A stretch of DNA of 64,000 nucleotides, taken from assembly GCA_030840805.1 (NCBI GenBank), contig JAVEDU010000054.1, forward strand, positions 1 through 64,000, given 5' to 3'. Origin of the DNA: Actinomycetota bacterium. GTDB lineage: Bacteria > Actinomycetota > Actinomycetes > Mycobacteriales > HKI-0501. Position numbers and translations under genes: made by a program. Numbering within the stretch: position 1 is the first letter of the stretch; each line of letters opens with the position of its first letter. The notes under the pieces are model-generated. The model had not been told where the DNA came from, made no database searches, and saw only the letters and a program-made list of their open reading frames with translations. Positions 10,172 through 20,800 of the stretch are shown here, piece after piece.

Positions 10172-11015
10172 GCGTGTCGCACCTGTCCGGGTCGCCAGTC
10201 TCGTGACCGCGGGAGAACCACTGCTGCCGCTGCGCGGACGAACCGTGGGTCCACGTCTCCGAGTGCACGTCGCTGCCCTGGATCGCGTCGTCGCCCACCG
10301 CGGCCGCGGCCTGGAGCCCCTCGCGGATGTCGGCCTGCGACACGGTCGCCACCGGTCCGCCGCCCGCGTGCGCGGTCCACACGCCGGCGTAGCAGTCCGC
10401 CTGGAGCTCCAGCGCGACCGAGTACCGGTTGGCGCGCCCGGGGTCGTTCTGCTGGAGGCGGCGGACCTGTCGCTCGGTGCCGGTCAGGTTCTGGATGTGG
10501 TGCCCGTACTCGTGCGCCAGCACGTACGCCTGGGCGAACTCGCCCGGCGCCCCGAACCGGCTCGCGAGCTCGTCGTAGAACGTCAGGTCGACGTACACCT
10601 GCTCGTCGGCGGGACAGTAGAACGGTCCGACCGCCGACGTCGCGCTGCCGCAGCCGGTGGTCACGGCGCGGCTGAAGAGCACCGTCCGCGCCGGCCGGTA
10701 CCGCTCGCCCAGGGCCCGCGCCCAGAACTGCTGGATGTCGTTGATGTAGGCGATGTTGCGGCAGTCGGTCTGCTCGAACCGGTCCGGGTTGCTCGCGGCA
10801 CACTTCTCCGCGAGCGCGCGGCCGTCGTCGGAGCCGCTGCCCGAGGTGCCGGGGAGGACGCCGTTGACTCCGAGCAGGCCCAGCACGACGGTGATCAGCA
10901 GCCCCGCGAGGCCGCCGCCGATCGTCTTGCCACCGCCGGGGATGCCGAACCCACCGCTGCCGCGGACGTCGGAGACCTGGGACGTGTCCAGCTGCGCGTT
11001 GTCGTCGAAGCTCAC
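10158..11015 (-). CDS. Putative neutral zinc metallopeptidase (YpfJ family)
   Basis: A 285-residue membrane-anchored protein of the putative neutral zinc metallopeptidase family. After a Gly-rich N-terminus there is one transmembrane helix (about residues 35-60), then an extracytoplasmic domain with the zinc motif HEYGHH and a downstream helix ELQADCYAG carrying the third acidic ligand. Four cysteines suggest disulfides outside the membrane. GTG at 11015 is chosen because sequence upstream is antisense to the ABC-F gene. Its substrate is unknown. Confidence 0.88.
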   Translation of the reverse strand: MSFDDNAQLDTSQVSDVRGSGGFGIPGGGKTIGGGLAGLLITVVLGLLGVNGVLPGTSGSGSDDGRALAEKCAASNPDRFEQTDCRNIAYINDIQQFWARALGERYRPARTVLFSRAVTTGCGSATSAVGPFYCPADEQVYVDLTFYDELASRFGAPGEFAQAYVLAHEYGHHIQNLTGTERQVRRLQQNDPGRANRYSVALELQADCYAGVWTAHAGGGPVATVSQADIREGLQAAAAVGDDAIQGSDVHSETWTHGSSAQRQQWFSRGHETGDPDRCDTLTGR

Positions 11016-11087
11016 GGCGACAGAGGCTACGGGTGCCTGCCCGGCCGCGCGCGCCGGAAGCCCGGAGAACCGACCGCCCGGTTGGCG

Positions 11088-11121
11088 TAGACTGGTGGTC
11101 GTGACCCCCGGGACGTGCTGA
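11088..11121 (+). promoter_or_regulatory. Promoter plus candidate leaderless leader peptide before ABC-F
   Basis: TAGACT (11088-11093) fits a -10 box. Seven bases further, GTG at 11101 opens a six-codon frame, Val-Thr-Pro-Gly-Thr-Cys, ending at TGA (11119-11121). The main start is 60 bases beyond. ABC-F genes are often controlled by short upstream ORFs that sense slowed ribosomes, so this is a plausible attenuator. It could also be chance, since the frame is very short. Confidence 0.4.
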
Positions 11122-11180
11122 CAGCAGCCGAGCACCGCCGCGGCCTGTCCACCTGACGTCTCCGAAGAGGTACCCACCCC

Positions 11181-12782
11181 ATGATCTCTGTGACCGCGCT
11201 GGAGCTGCGCGCCGGCTCCCGCATCCTGCTGTCCGACGCGACCCTGCGGGTCCAGGCCGGCGACCGCATCGGCCTGGTGGGTCGCAACGGCGCCGGCAAG
11301 ACCACCAGCCTGCGGGTGTTCGCCGGGGAGTCGCAGCCGTACGCCGGGAAGATCGAGACCCGCGGGCCGGTCGGCTACCTGCCGCAGGACCCCCGCACCG
11401 GGGATCTCGACGTGACCGCCCGGGACCGCGTCCTGTCGGCGCGTGGCCTCGACGTCCTGCTCCACGACATGGAAAAGGCCCAGGTCGGCATGGCCGAGGC
11501 CGCCGACGACGCGGTCCGCGACAAGCTGATCCGGCGCTACGGGCGGCTGGAGGACCAGTTCTCGGCGCTCGGCGGGTACGCGGCCGAGAGCGAGGCTGCC
11601 CGCATCTGCTCGAACCTCGGCCTGCCGGACCGCGTCCTCGCGCAGACTCTGGGCACGCTCTCCGGTGGTCAGCGGCGCCGGGTGGAGCTGGCGCGGATCC
11701 TGTTCTCCGACGCCGAGACGCTGCTCCTGGACGAGCCGACGAACCACCTCGACGCCGACTCCATCACCTGGCTCCGCGACCACCTCCGGAACCACAAGCG
11801 CGGCCTGGTCGTGATCTCTCACGACGCCGAGCTGCTGGAGGCGGTCGTCAACAAGGTGTGGTACCTGGACGCGAACCGGTCCACGGTCGATGCCTACAGC
11901 CTGGGCTGGAACGCCTATCTGCAGCAGCGTGAGACCGACGAGCGCCGGCGCCACCGCGAGCGGGCGAACGCGACGAAGAAGGCCGGTGCGCTCATGGCGC
12001 AGGCCGACAAGATGCGCGCCAAGGCCACCAAGACGGTCGCCGCCCAGAACATGGCCCGCCGCGCCGAGCGCCTGCTGTCCGGGCTCGAGGACGTGCGGGC
12101 GGAGGACCGGGTCGCGCGGGTCCGGTTCCCGAACCCGGCGCCCTGCGGCAAGACGCCGCTGACCGCGGAGGGCCTGAGCAAGTCGTACGGCTCGCTGGAG
12201 ATCTTCACCGACGTCGACCTCGCGGTGGACCGCGGCGCGCGGGTGGTCATCCTCGGCCTGAACGGTGCCGGCAAGACGACGCTGCTGCGCCTGCTGTCCG
12301 GCGTCGAGAAGCCGGACACCGGGCGGATCCAGCCGGGGCACGGGCTGAAGCTGGGCTACTACGCCCAGGAGCACGAGACCCTCGACACCGACCGCACCGT
12401 CCTGGAGAACATGCGCTCGGCCGGGAGCGACGCGCCGGACAGTGAGCTCCGGCGGATCCTCGGCGCGTTCCTGTTCTCGGGCGACGACGTCGACAAGCCC
12501 GCCGGGGTGCTCTCCGGCGGCGAGAAGACGCGGCTGGCCCTCGCCGGCCTGGTCTGCTCCAGCGCGAACGTGCTGCTCCTGGACGAGCCGACGAACAACC
12601 TCGACCCGGCGAGCCGCGGCCAGGTGCTGGATGCGCTGTCCACCTACACCGGCGCGGTCGTGCTGGTCACGCACGACCCCGGCGCCGTCGAGGCCCTCAA
12701 CCCGGAGAAGGTCATCATGCTGCCGGACGGCATCGAGGACCAGTGGAACGCCGAGCTCGCCGATCTGGTCACGCTGGCCTGA
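11181..12782 (+). CDS. ABC-F family ribosome-associated ATPase
   Basis: A 533-residue ABC-F protein with two nucleotide-binding domains and no membrane segments. Walker A motifs are GRNGAGKTT (near residue 38) and GLNGAGKTT (near 360); signatures are LSGGQRRRVEL and LSGGEKTRLAL; Walker B motifs are LLLDEPTNHLD and LLLDEPTNNLD. The linker between the domains is basic and helical. ABC-F proteins act in the ribosomal E site to relieve stalling or protect from antibiotics. It corresponds to Rv1473, and the small HTH gene that follows corresponds to Rv1473A. A ribosome-binding GAAGAGG precedes ATG. Confidence 0.93.
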   Translation: MISVTALELRAGSRILLSDATLRVQAGDRIGLVGRNGAGKTTSLRVFAGESQPYAGKIETRGPVGYLPQDPRTGDLDVTARDRVLSARGLDVLLHDMEKAQVGMAEAADDAVRDKLIRRYGRLEDQFSALGGYAAESEAARICSNLGLPDRVLAQTLGTLSGGQRRRVELARILFSDAETLLLDEPTNHLDADSITWLRDHLRNHKRGLVVISHDAELLEAVVNKVWYLDANRSTVDAYSLGWNAYLQQRETDERRRHRERANATKKAGALMAQADKMRAKATKTVAAQNMARRAERLLSGLEDVRAEDRVARVRFPNPAPCGKTPLTAEGLSKSYGSLEIFTDVDLAVDRGARVVILGLNGAGKTTLLRLLSGVEKPDTGRIQPGHGLKLGYYAQEHETLDTDRTVLENMRSAGSDAPDSELRRILGAFLFSGDDVDKPAGVLSGGEKTRLALAGLVCSSANVLLLDEPTNNLDPASRGQVLDALSTYTGAVVLVTHDPGAVEALNPEKVIMLPDGIEDQWNAELADLVTLA

Positions 12783-12916
12783 CCGGCGGATACCGGACAA
12801 GGGGGCCTTCCGGGCGCACCGGCGACGGCGGGGATACGATCACGACATCGGCGGCCTTGTGCTGGCCCGCCGCCGGTATACCCCCCACTCACCCTGAAAC
12901 CGTGAGGGATAACGTC

Positions 12917-13168
12917 ATGGTCGCCACACGCACTGTCGGCAAGGCCGCTCCTACCTCGGACCCCGCCCTGGCGAAGGGGCGTCGGGTCACCGGGACGGAG
13001 CGGACCAGCCTCGCCAAGGATCTGACCCGGCGTTACGCCGCAGGGGAGAGCATCCGTGCTCTCGCCGAGGCCACCGGCCGGTCGTACGGCTTCGTCCACC
13101 GGGTGCTCACCGAGTCCGGGGCGACGCTGCGCGGTCGTGGTGGTTCGACCCGCACCAGGAAGACTTGA
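12917..13168 (+). CDS. Small helix-turn-helix protein, Rv1473A-like
   Basis: An 83-residue basic protein. The C-terminal 55 residues carry an HTH (YAAGESIRALAEATGRSYGF, then VHRVLTESGATLRGRGG) that closely resembles a conserved actinobacterial family located beside the ABC-F gene. ATG at 12917 is preferred; longer starts would overlap antisense-like sequence. DNA binding is likely from the fold; targets are unknown. The 134 bases upstream hold a weak TATACC box at 12877. Confidence 0.8.
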   Translation: MVATRTVGKAAPTSDPALAKGRRVTGTERTSLAKDLTRRYAAGESIRALAEATGRSYGFVHRVLTESGATLRGRGGSTRTRKT

Positions 13169-13212
13169 GCGCACGTCGCACCGGCGTCGCTCACCTGACC
13201 CACAGGAGATCG

Positions 13213-13983
13213 ATGAGCGACGTAGACGGCGGGATCCGGGTGGACCTGGACGGGCCGGTGTGCACGATCACGCTGTGCCGTCCCGAGGTGCTGAACGCCC
13301 AGACGCCGGCCACCTGGGCCGCCCTCCGCGAGGTCGGCGAGAAGCTCGACCCCGCCGTGCGCGTCGTCGTGGTCCGCGGCGAGGGGCGCTCGTTCTCGGC
13401 CGGGCTCGACCGGTCGGTGTTCGCCGGTACGGCGCCGGGTGGGGCACCCTCGTTCGTCGAGATGGCCCAGCTGCCGCCCGAGGAGTGCGCCGCGCTGATC
13501 GCCACCTACCAGGAGGCGTTCACCTGGCTGCGCCGGCCGGAGATCGTGTCGGTCGCGGCGGTGCAGGGTCACGCGATCGGGGCGGGGTTCCAGCTGGCGC
13601 TCGGGTGCGACCTGCGCATCGTCGCCGACGACGCGCAGTTCTCCATGGCCGAGACGAGCCTCGGGCTCGTCCCCGACCTCGCGGGCACCAAGCCGCTGGT
13701 CGACGCCGTGGGCACCGCCCGGGCCCTGGAGATCTGCCTGACCGGCCGCCGCGTCCCGGCGGACGAGGCCGAGCGGATCGGGCTCGCCACGCTGGTCGTC
13801 GGCCGCGACGTGCTGGACGACGCCGTGGCCGATCTCGTCGCCGCGCTGATCGCCCCGCCGGTCGAGGCGGTACGGGAGACGAAGGCGCTGGTCATCGGCG
13901 CCGGGGGACGCTCCCACGCCGCGCAGCAGGCCGCCGAGCGGGAGGCGCAGACCCGCCGGCTCCGCACCCTCGCCGGCGTCTGA
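13213..13983 (+). CDS. Enoyl-CoA hydratase/isomerase family protein
   Basis: A 256-residue crotonase-fold enzyme, positional counterpart of EchA12 (Rv1472). Oxyanion-hole segments are RSFSAGLDRSVF and QGHAIGAGFQLALGCDLRI, and the second catalytic region is MAETSLGLVPDLAGTKPL. In the catalytic segment the usual first Glu is Glu-Thr in AETSLG and the second Glu position reads Asp (VPDLAGT), which is common in actinobacterial paralogues, so the precise reaction is uncertain. ATG at 13213 has AGGAG eight bases upstream. Confidence 0.88.
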   Translation: MSDVDGGIRVDLDGPVCTITLCRPEVLNAQTPATWAALREVGEKLDPAVRVVVVRGEGRSFSAGLDRSVFAGTAPGGAPSFVEMAQLPPEECAALIATYQEAFTWLRRPEIVSVAAVQGHAIGAGFQLALGCDLRIVADDAQFSMAETSLGLVPDLAGTKPLVDAVGTARALEICLTGRRVPADEAERIGLATLVVGRDVLDDAVADLVAALIAPPVEAVRETKALVIGAGGRSHAAQQAAEREAQTRRLRTLAGV

Positions 13984-13997
13984 CACCCGAGCGCGCC

Positions 13998-14029
13998 CGC
14001 GCCCGCCCCGGAATGTCGGGGCGGGCGCG
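13998..14029 (+). terminator. Hairpin after the enoyl-CoA hydratase gene
   Basis: A perfect 13-bp stem, CGCGCCCGCCCCG with its complement at 14017-14029, and a GAATGT loop. It starts 15 bases past the stop codon and ends 27 bases before the ABC exporter start, so the two genes are probably separate transcripts. Confidence 0.65.
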
Positions 14030-14056
14030 TACGTTCGAGGGTGGGGAAGGTGACAC

Positions 14057-15955
14057 ATGATCGGTGGTACGCCGGGCTGGGAGTCGATGCGCGCGATGAC
14101 GCGCCGCGACCCGGCCGTGAAGGATCACAAGCTGGCGCCGGGGACCTGGCGCCGCATCCTCGCGTTCGCGCGGCCGTACCGCCGGCAGGTCACCGTCTTC
14201 CTCGTCACCGTCGTCGTGTCCTCGGTGATCTCGGTCGCGACCCCGGTCCTCGCGGGCAACGTGGTGAACGCGATCGACGACCACGGCGCACGCTCGACCG
14301 TCGTCCTCATCGCGGCCGTGATCGCCGGACTCGCGCTGTTCGACGCGGTGGTCCAGATGGTGTCGCGCTGGTCGTCCTCCCGGATCGGCGAGGGGATCAT
14401 CCTGGACCTGCGGTCCCGGGTGTTCGACCACGTCCAGCGGATGCCGCTCGCGTTCTTCACCCGTACCCAGACCGGTGCGCTGGTCAGCCGCCTCAACAAC
14501 GACGTGATCGGCGCGCAGCGGGCGTTCACCTCCACGCTGTCGGGCACGCTGAGCAACGTCATCGCGCTCGTGCTCACGCTCGGCGTGATGATGACCCTGT
14601 CGTGGGAGATCACGCTGCTGTCCCTGGTCCTGCTGCCGGTGTTCGTGGTCCCGGCGAAATGGGTCGGGCGGCGCCTCGCCGGGCTGACCCGGGAGAGCGC
14701 CAACCTCAACGCGTCGATGAACACGACGATGACCGAGCGGTTCAACGTCTCGGGCGCGCAGCTGGTGAAGCTGTTCGGCAATCCGGACGCGGAGTCCGCC
14801 GCGTTCACCGCGCGGGCGGCCCGGGTCCGCGACGTCGGGGTCCTCTCGGCGATGTACGGCCGGGCGTTCCTCGTGGCGCTCACCCTGGTCGCCGCGCTGG
14901 CGCAGGCCCTCACGTACGGTCTCGGTGGCTGGCTGGCCCTGTCCGGCGAGCTGTCCGCGGGCACGGTCGTCACGCTCGCCCTCCTGCTCACCCGGCTGTA
15001 CGGCCCGCTCACCGCGCTGAGCAACGTGCAGGTGGACGTGATGAGCGCGCTGGTCTCCTTCGAGCGGGTGTTCGAGGTGCTCGACCTGCCGTCCTCGGTG
15101 GCCGAGAGGCCCGACCCGGCCGAGGTGCCCGCCGGCGCGCGCACCATCGAGTTCGACGACGTGCGGTTCTCCTACCCGACCGCGGCCGAGGTCTCGCTCG
15201 CGTCGCTGGAGGACGTCGCGGTCCTCGACAACGCGCCCGCCCAGGAGGTCCTGCACGGGGTGTCGTTCACCGCGCGGCCCGGCGAGCTGGTCGCGCTGGT
15301 CGGCCCGTCCGGCGCGGGCAAGACCACGATCAGCCAGCTCGTGCCGCGGATCTACGACGTCAGCGCGGGCGCGGTCCGGGTCGGCGGCGTGGACGTGCGG
15401 GACGCGTCGTTCGCGTCGCTGCGGGACGTCGTCGGCGTCGTCACCCAGGACGCGCACCTCTTCCACGACACGATCCGCGTGAACCTCCTGTACGCGCGGC
15501 CGGACGCCACCGACGAGCAGATGTGGGACGCGCTGGAGCGTGCCCAGATCGCCGGCCTGGTGCGGTCGCTCACCGACGGTCTGGACACGGTCGTGGGGGA
15601 GCGCGGGTACCGGCTCTCCGGCGGTGAGAAGCAGCGCCTCGCGATCGCCCGGCTGCTGCTCAAGGCCCCGGGCATCGTGATCCTGGACGAGGCGACCGCG
15701 CACCTGGACAGCGAGAGCGAGGCGGCCGTGCAGCGGGCGCTGGACGAGGCGCTGGCCGGCCGGACGTCCCTGGTCATCGCGCACCGGTTGTCCACGATCC
15801 GGGGCGCCGACCAGATCCTGGTGGTCGCGGCCGGCCGGATCGTCGAGCGCGGCACGCACGACGAGCTGCTGGCCGCCGACGGGCTGTACCGGGAGCTGTA
15901 CGACACCCAGTTCGCCCGGCAGAGCAACCCGCCCGTCGCGAGCCTCGCCGACTAG
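14057..15955 (+). CDS. ABC exporter, fused permease and ATPase
   Basis: A 632-residue half-transporter of the MsbA/lipid-drug type. Six transmembrane helices span about residues 45-330 and the ATPase domain follows, with Walker A GPSGAGKTT, signature LSGGEKQRLAIA, Walker B GIVILDEATAHLD and switch His in VIAHRLST. The nucleotide domain has an unusual roughly 20-residue insertion between its first strands (residues near 375-395). It probably works as a homodimer. Its last four bases overlap the convergent glycosylase gene. The substrate cannot be read from sequence. Confidence 0.9.
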   Translation: MIGGTPGWESMRAMTRRDPAVKDHKLAPGTWRRILAFARPYRRQVTVFLVTVVVSSVISVATPVLAGNVVNAIDDHGARSTVVLIAAVIAGLALFDAVVQMVSRWSSSRIGEGIILDLRSRVFDHVQRMPLAFFTRTQTGALVSRLNNDVIGAQRAFTSTLSGTLSNVIALVLTLGVMMTLSWEITLLSLVLLPVFVVPAKWVGRRLAGLTRESANLNASMNTTMTERFNVSGAQLVKLFGNPDAESAAFTARAARVRDVGVLSAMYGRAFLVALTLVAALAQALTYGLGGWLALSGELSAGTVVTLALLLTRLYGPLTALSNVQVDVMSALVSFERVFEVLDLPSSVAERPDPAEVPAGARTIEFDDVRFSYPTAAEVSLASLEDVAVLDNAPAQEVLHGVSFTARPGELVALVGPSGAGKTTISQLVPRIYDVSAGAVRVGGVDVRDASFASLRDVVGVVTQDAHLFHDTIRVNLLYARPDATDEQMWDALERAQIAGLVRSLTDGLDTVVGERGYRLSGGEKQRLAIARLLLKAPGIVILDEATAHLDSESEAAVQRALDEALAGRTSLVIAHRLSTIRGADQILVVAAGRIVERGTHDELLAADGLYRELYDTQFARQSNPPVASLAD

Positions 15956-16497
15956 CCGTCCGCCGCCGCCGCCCGCAGCCGGGCGAACTCCGCCGCGAGC
16001 TTCGGCAGGTCGTAGTGGGCGTTCAGCCCGCTCGGGTTGGGCAGCACCCACACCCGGCTCGCGCCGAGCGGTTCGGGTTGCGGCCCGACCGCCGCCGTCT
16101 TTGCGCCGAACGCCACGCGGTACGCACCGACGCCCACCACCGCCAGCCACCGCGGCCGCCGGGCGCGGACCTTCTCGGCCAGCGTCGCCCCGCCCTCGAC
16201 CAGCTCCGCCGGGGTCAGCTCGTCGGCGCGGGCGCTCGCGCGGGCCACCAGGTTCGTGATGCCGAGCCCGTACGAGGGGAGCAGGCCCTGCTCGGCGGGG
16301 GCGAGCTGCCGCGGGGTGAAGCCGGAGCGGTGCAGCGCGGGCCAGAACCGGTTGCCGGGCCGGGCGAAGTGCTCGCCGCTCCAACCGGACCACAGGCCCG
16401 GGTTGATCCCGCAGAACAGCAGGTCGAGGTCGTCGGTGAGCACGTCCGGGATGGTGCGGCCGTGGGCGGCGAGCAGGTCCTCCCGCGTCGGCCTCAT
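15952..16497 (-). CDS. mug: Mismatch-specific uracil-DNA glycosylase (Mug family)
   Basis: A 181-residue glycosylase that excises uracil or thymine from G mismatches. The family motifs are LLFCGINPGLWS (catalytic Asn in the GINP loop) and LPNPSGLNAHYD (the minor-groove loop). The PGNRFWPALHRSGF segment is also typical. ATG at 16497 overlaps the stop of the upstream TetR gene (ATGA), an odd pairing of a repair enzyme with a metabolic regulator. Confidence 0.92.
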   Translation of the reverse strand: MRPTREDLLAAHGRTIPDVLTDDLDLLFCGINPGLWSGWSGEHFARPGNRFWPALHRSGFTPRQLAPAEQGLLPSYGLGITNLVARASARADELTPAELVEGGATLAEKVRARRPRWLAVVGVGAYRVAFGAKTAAVGPQPEPLGASRVWVLPNPSGLNAHYDLPKLAAEFARLRAAAADG

Positions 16498-17066
16498 CGG
16501 CGCCGGACCGCCTCCTCGACGAGGTCCAGCACGGCGCCGACGTCGTCGGCCGGCAGCCCGGTGGCGAGGTGCAGGACCAGACCGTCGAGCGCCAGTTCGA
16601 GGAAGCGCTGCAGCGTCTCGATCGGGACGTCGTCGCGCAGCACGCCCGCCTCGCGCTGGCGGGCGAGCCGCTCCCGGGTGGCCTGCCCGATCGCCTCCGA
16701 CCGGGCGGCCCAGCGGCGGGCGAAGTCGGGGTCGGTGCGCAGCCGGCGGGACACCTCGAGCTGGGTGCCGAGCCAGCCGGCCTTGTCGAAGGAGCTGTCC
16801 CGGTTCAGCAGGTCCCGCATCACCTGCACGAGACCCTGCTCGGCCACGACCTCGGCCATCTCGGTGGCGTCGTCCTCGGCCACCGCCAGGAACAGCGACT
16901 CCTTGTCCCGGAAATGGTGGAAGATCGCGCCGCGGGACAGGCCCGTCTCGTCCTCCAGGCGTCGCACGGTCGCACCCTCGTAGCCGTGGCGGGCGAAGGC
17001 CGCCCGCGCGCCGGCGAGGATCTCGCGGCGACGGGCGTCGAGGTGGTCCTGACTCACGCGGGGCAC
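16494..17066 (-). CDS. acnR: TetR-family regulator, AcnR-like
   Basis: A 190-residue TetR regulator; the N-terminal HTH reads FARHGYEGATVRRLEDETGLSRGAIFHHF. It is the positional counterpart of Rv1474c/AcnR, which represses aconitase in Corynebacterium. Here the aconitase gene lies one gene away instead of adjacent. GTG at 17066 is six bases after a TACGAT -10 box, so the message is probably leaderless. A palindromic ACGTACGT lies between its -35 and -10 boxes, suggesting autoregulation. Confidence 0.8.
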   Translation of the reverse strand: MPRVSQDHLDARRREILAGARAAFARHGYEGATVRRLEDETGLSRGAIFHHFRDKESLFLAVAEDDATEMAEVVAEQGLVQVMRDLLNRDSSFDKAGWLGTQLEVSRRLRTDPDFARRWAARSEAIGQATRERLARQREAGVLRDDVPIETLQRFLELALDGLVLHLATGLPADDVGAVLDLVEEAVRRR

Positions 17067-17072
17067 TGCTGA

Positions 17073-17101
17073 ATCGTATGCCGTACGTACGTCTCGTGAA
17101 A
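17073..17101 (-). promoter_or_regulatory. acnR promoter with internal palindromic operator candidate
   Basis: On the minus strand TTTCAC (17096-17101), a 17-base spacer and TACGAT (17073-17078) form a good promoter. The spacer contains GACGTACGTACGGC, whose centre is a perfect palindrome. The aconitase promoter carries a related GGACGTACTGT over its -10 box, so both may bind the same TetR protein. Confidence 0.5.
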
Positions 17102-17159
17102 CGTGCCGGTCGGTCCTGCGCGGGGTAAGTTCCGCTCTCGACCACAGAGAGGATGTCCG

Positions 17160-17669
17160 GTGACCGAGGAGACCCCGAAGCAGCGGGTGGACCGCGAGCT
17201 GATGGAGTTGCTCAACGAGCTGCGGGTGGCGCTGCCGGGTGTGCAGGTCCTGTTCGGGTTCCTGCTGACGGTACCGTTCGCCACCGGGTTCGAGGATGCC
17301 GACGCCTTCCACCGTTCGCTGCTGCTCACCGCGATCCTCACCGCCGGGCTGGCGATCGCGTTCCTGGTGGCACCCGCCGCGCAGCACCGGATCCTGTTCC
17401 GCGCGCAGCACAAGAAGGAGCTGCTGAAGCGCGGCAACGTGTTCGCCATCGTCGGCATGGGCATGCTGTCGATCTCGATCTCCGTGTGCGTGCTCCTGGT
17501 CGTGGACTACCTGTTCAGGATCCGCGTCGCGTCCGCCACCGCCGCGGTCATCGCGGTCGTCGTGGCGGCGCTGTGGTTCGTGCAGCCGCTGGTGTACCGC
17601 GGCCGCGAGCAGCTCGACGACGTCTTCGGCTGGGACGAGGACGCGGGCCGGGCGCCGGCGGACCGCTGA
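17160..17669 (+). CDS. DUF6328 family membrane protein
   Basis: A 169-residue protein with four predicted transmembrane helices and a hydrophilic N-terminus (TEETPKQRVDRELMELLNEL). The segment GVQVLFGFLLTVPFATGF and the short Cys-free helices match the family known as DUF6328 in actinobacteria. GTG at 17160 has AGAGGAT upstream. It is transcribed divergently from acnR and converges on acn across a strong terminator. Function unknown. Confidence 0.8.
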   Translation: MTEETPKQRVDRELMELLNELRVALPGVQVLFGFLLTVPFATGFEDADAFHRSLLLTAILTAGLAIAFLVAPAAQHRILFRAQHKKELLKRGNVFAIVGMGMLSISISVCVLLVVDYLFRIRVASATAAVIAVVVAALWFVQPLVYRGREQLDDVFGWDEDAGRAPADR

Positions 17670-17695
17670 GCCCGGTCGCACCGCTCCGCACGGCG

Positions 17696-17730
17696 AAGGG
17701 CCGCCGTCCCGACCGGGGACGGCGGCCCTT
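17696..17730. terminator. Bidirectional terminator between DUF6328 gene and acn
   Basis: A perfect 15-bp stem, AAGGGCCGCCGTCCC paired with 17716-17730, and a five-base loop. The AA/TT ends give a short U-run in each direction. It lies between two convergent stop codons, so it can end both transcripts. Confidence 0.8.
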
Positions 17731-17745
17731 CGGCCGTACGGTGGG

Positions 17746-20592
<2,847 letters not shown>

Positions 20593-20675
20593 ACGCTCTC
20601 CTTGTGATCCGCGATTCACCCTGCATCCTCCCGCATCCCACCCGGGTCGTCCTCCCGTGGGGTGGGACCAACCAA

Positions 20676-20705
20676 ACAGTACGTCCGTCTTGCTATACGG
20701 GTCAA
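20676..20705 (-). promoter_or_regulatory. acn promoter with candidate AcnR site
   Basis: Reading the minus strand, TTGACC (20700-20705), an 18-base spacer and TACTGT (20676-20681) form a near-consensus promoter. The sequence GGACGTACTGT across the -10 box resembles the palindrome in the acnR promoter. The untranslated leader would be about 75 bases. Confidence 0.55.
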
Positions 20706-20713
20706 GGGCCACG

Positions 20714-20778
20714 CCTGTCGTGATCACCACCGCTTCTTCGCGCCGGAGCGACGCAGAAGTGGTGGTGATCACGACAGG
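20714..20778. repeat. Long imperfect palindrome, GATCA-centred arms
   Basis: Perfect 18-base arms CCTGTCGTGATCACCACC (20714-20731) and its complement (20761-20778) continue inward through a G/T pair and CTTCT/AGAAG. The result is a hairpin about 24 bp long with a 17-base loop. It lies just after the peptidase gene and upstream of the acn promoter. It could terminate the peptidase transcript or be a mobile palindromic element like that at 31.6 kb, which also carries GATCA. Confidence 0.7.
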
Positions 20779-20800
20779 GAGCGGGCCGGGCCGGGCCGGC

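Noticed and set aside
17127-17132. Sigma-B-like GGGTAA before the DUF6328 gene
   Set aside because: No GT-type -35 box lies 12 bases upstream; at 14 bases the match is only GTGCCG, too weak to list.
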